From contig CM037588.1 of NCBI GenBank assembly GCA_021018995.1, forward strand, positions 92,106,765 to 92,170,764: 64,000 bases of DNA. The letters are read 5' to 3'. This document shows, in pieces, positions 62,378-64,000 of this stretch. The first letter of the stretch is position 1, and each line of letters starts with the position of its first letter. Under the pieces are notes generated by a model that saw nothing but the letters and a program-made list of their open reading frames with translations, was not told the origin of the DNA and did no database searches. The stretch comes from Chloranthus sessilifolius (lineage: Eukaryota > Streptophyta > Magnoliopsida > Chloranthales > Chloranthaceae). Made by a program: the position numbers and the translations under genes.

Positions 62378-64000
62378 ATCTCCTCCGCTCAAAATGTTTC
62401 ATCACCGATGAAACACGCATGTTGTACTCATCAAGGGTATCGGAACTTGCACAGTGGAACTCTTTGCAACTAGTCCAAACAATCTCGGCTCCTGGTGATG
62501 TGTGATCCTCATCTCGGTTGATTGTAGCGGGACGCACACGGTAAACCTCTCCTTGATGAACCTGATAACCCGGCTCGCCAACCCGCTTTATCAAATATTT
62601 TTGAAGTTGCTCATCAACTCTCCCAGACCTGAAGGAATTCATCCTCGATGAAGTGTGATCGCGATATCGGTCGAGATTACGAGAACTCAAGCGGCAAGCT
62701 CTTTCATCTTTGACCCATGTACTCGGTACTCGAAGTATCAACAGATAATTTGTAGTGATTGTTGCTTGAATTAATCTTGTGTTTAATTTCGGCATGCAAT
62801 GCAGAATGAGACTCAAAACTTGACTCACAACAAGACTCGGAATGTGAAGCGGAATGCAACTCGAGACTATGATGTGTATCTATGAACTCGATACTCTCAT
62901 GTGCATGCGACACTAATGACTCACATGTAACCGACTCAAGTGCTCTTGACTCTACTAACATCAACGATATAGGCACAATCGACTCTGTGGGCACTGTCAG
63001 CTCATGCGTGATTGAATCAAAGGACACTAATGGATCATGGACGCTCGGCTCGATCAACTTCAAAGATTCAAGTGCACACGACTCTACCACCAACAAGGAC
63101 TCGTGCACAACGGGTTCTACAGGCACCAACAAATCGTGCATATGTGACTCAGTAGATTCTTGTGTGGGTGACTTGGTTGACTCACTTGTGGGAGACTCAA
63201 CATCACTACTCACAAGGGAAATAGAAGTCGTTTCAACACAAACTAGACTTTTGTCAGCTTCTTCCATCTCCTCTTCACTTATCACAGTTCGAGGGTCATA
63301 CACTTCCTCTTCTACTTTCATATTTTTCAGCCCCTTAGAACTTTCGCTTTCAGTCAATAAATTCGAAGTGGAAAATTTTGTGGGGCATTGGTATGCAAAG
63401 TGTCCGAACCCTTGACACTTAAGACAATCAGGACACTTATTTGTCTTGGTTCTCAAACCCCTTAGAAGGTGACGGTGTGTCAAAGGGACATACTTTTCAA
63501 TAAGTGTCACCTTCATATCCTCCCATGTGGAGATGGGTTTAATCCGACGAAACTCAACACGGAGTTCTATATGAATTCAAAAAACTTCGGCATTACCCTT
63601 AAACTTTGTTGTCGCTAGTCCAATTTTGTACTCATCTGGTACACCATACCAATCAAAATACTCTATACTAGACAACCACTCTATGAAGGTTTTAGGGTTC
63701 GCCGTACCCTCAAAATTTGGAACCTCATCCCGAATTGATTCTAGAAACTTCTCGGAAGGGTCATACTCAAGTTCACGATGATGAAGGTATTCCCTAACTC
63801 TAGTCTCATCACTACTCGTGAGACTTTGCCAAGAATTTGGACGCGATCGCCTCATGGTGAACACGGCTTACTAACACGGGTGTTAAATGTCATGCAAACA
63901 TGAACCACAATGGATGAGTAATTTTGTCAAACACATGACGTGCACACATAAAAACTGAAGGAAGATGCAACGAAAATTAAAGTGACACACAATATGCCCT

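Larger units (their letters stand above)
61465..64000 (-). mobile_element. Family C element (C3), partial at window end, broken
   Basis: 3' LTR 61465-62377, purine tract at 62378. Internal right to left: gag (GTANPKTFIEWLSSIEYFDW, 63.58-63.86 kb), CCHC knuckle ([18 protein letters not shown]) near 63.4 kb, a long Ser/Glu/His-rich tract (VVHESLLVVESCALESLK and similar, 62.8-63.2 kb), then sequence like the integrase C-terminal region of C2 (LHAEIKHKINSSN). No RT is seen. The same gag and Ser/Glu tract occur in element B. Confidence 0.85.

Overview
The window is nuclear DNA of a flowering plant with a repeat-rich genome. Almost all of it is LTR retrotransposon fossils (Ty3/gypsy chromoviruses and Ty1/copia), many nested in one another, with LINE and SINE tails, MITEs, minisatellites and microsatellites. 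No bacterial, organellar or rRNA/tRNA gene is seen. The species cannot be named from the sequence alone.

Host gene: six internal exons (32742-57525, + strand) of one pentatricopeptide-repeat gene, close to Arabidopsis At5g10690 (PPR plus CBS protein). Splice sites are canonical and phases agree, but the introns are loaded with elements: one is 16.2 kb, another 5.8 kb. The 5' exons and the CBS-coding 3' exons were not found here and probably lie outside.

Layout. 1-1677: unassigned, perhaps a LINE relic. 1678-22863: an old copia element. Its 5' LTR is split by a solo LTR (family B, 4541-5510), beside which a short gypsy-type element (1838-4536, TSD CCTCT) is inserted. Its pol is split by a 12.3-kb gypsy element (Gypsy-1, 9236-21585) and by a MITE (21702-22077). 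23098-31911: a second related gypsy element (Gypsy-2). 32742-57525: the PPR gene. Its introns hold a solo LTR of family C (36124-41453, TSD ATGAT) that contains element B (36788-41121), copia pieces, a second family C LTR (44401-45508), a repeat with two tandem arrays (45934-49440), a third family C element (51087-54270), a LINE tail, and a foldback MITE with a 9-bp TSD. 58785-64000: copia, hit by gypsy D, hit by a fourth family C element that runs off the end.

The most unusual signal is a system of short palindromes. Several LTR families carry clusters of 12-bp perfect palindromes: CCGATCGATCGG, TCGCTCGAGCGA or ACGGACGTCCGT, spaced 20-22 bp centre to centre. A fourth kind, CCACCTAGGTGG, recurs about every 30 bp. 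In family C the LTR backbone stays the same while the palindrome class changes between copies, and the clusters lie just upstream of a TATA box. Gypsy-1 and Gypsy-2 each carry their own class twice: in the LTR, and again next to a TATA-like box in front of an extra same-strand ORF downstream of integrase. This looks like a modular, possibly self-recognising regulatory code of LTR elements. The function is inference; the arrays, spacing and positions are read directly from the sequence.
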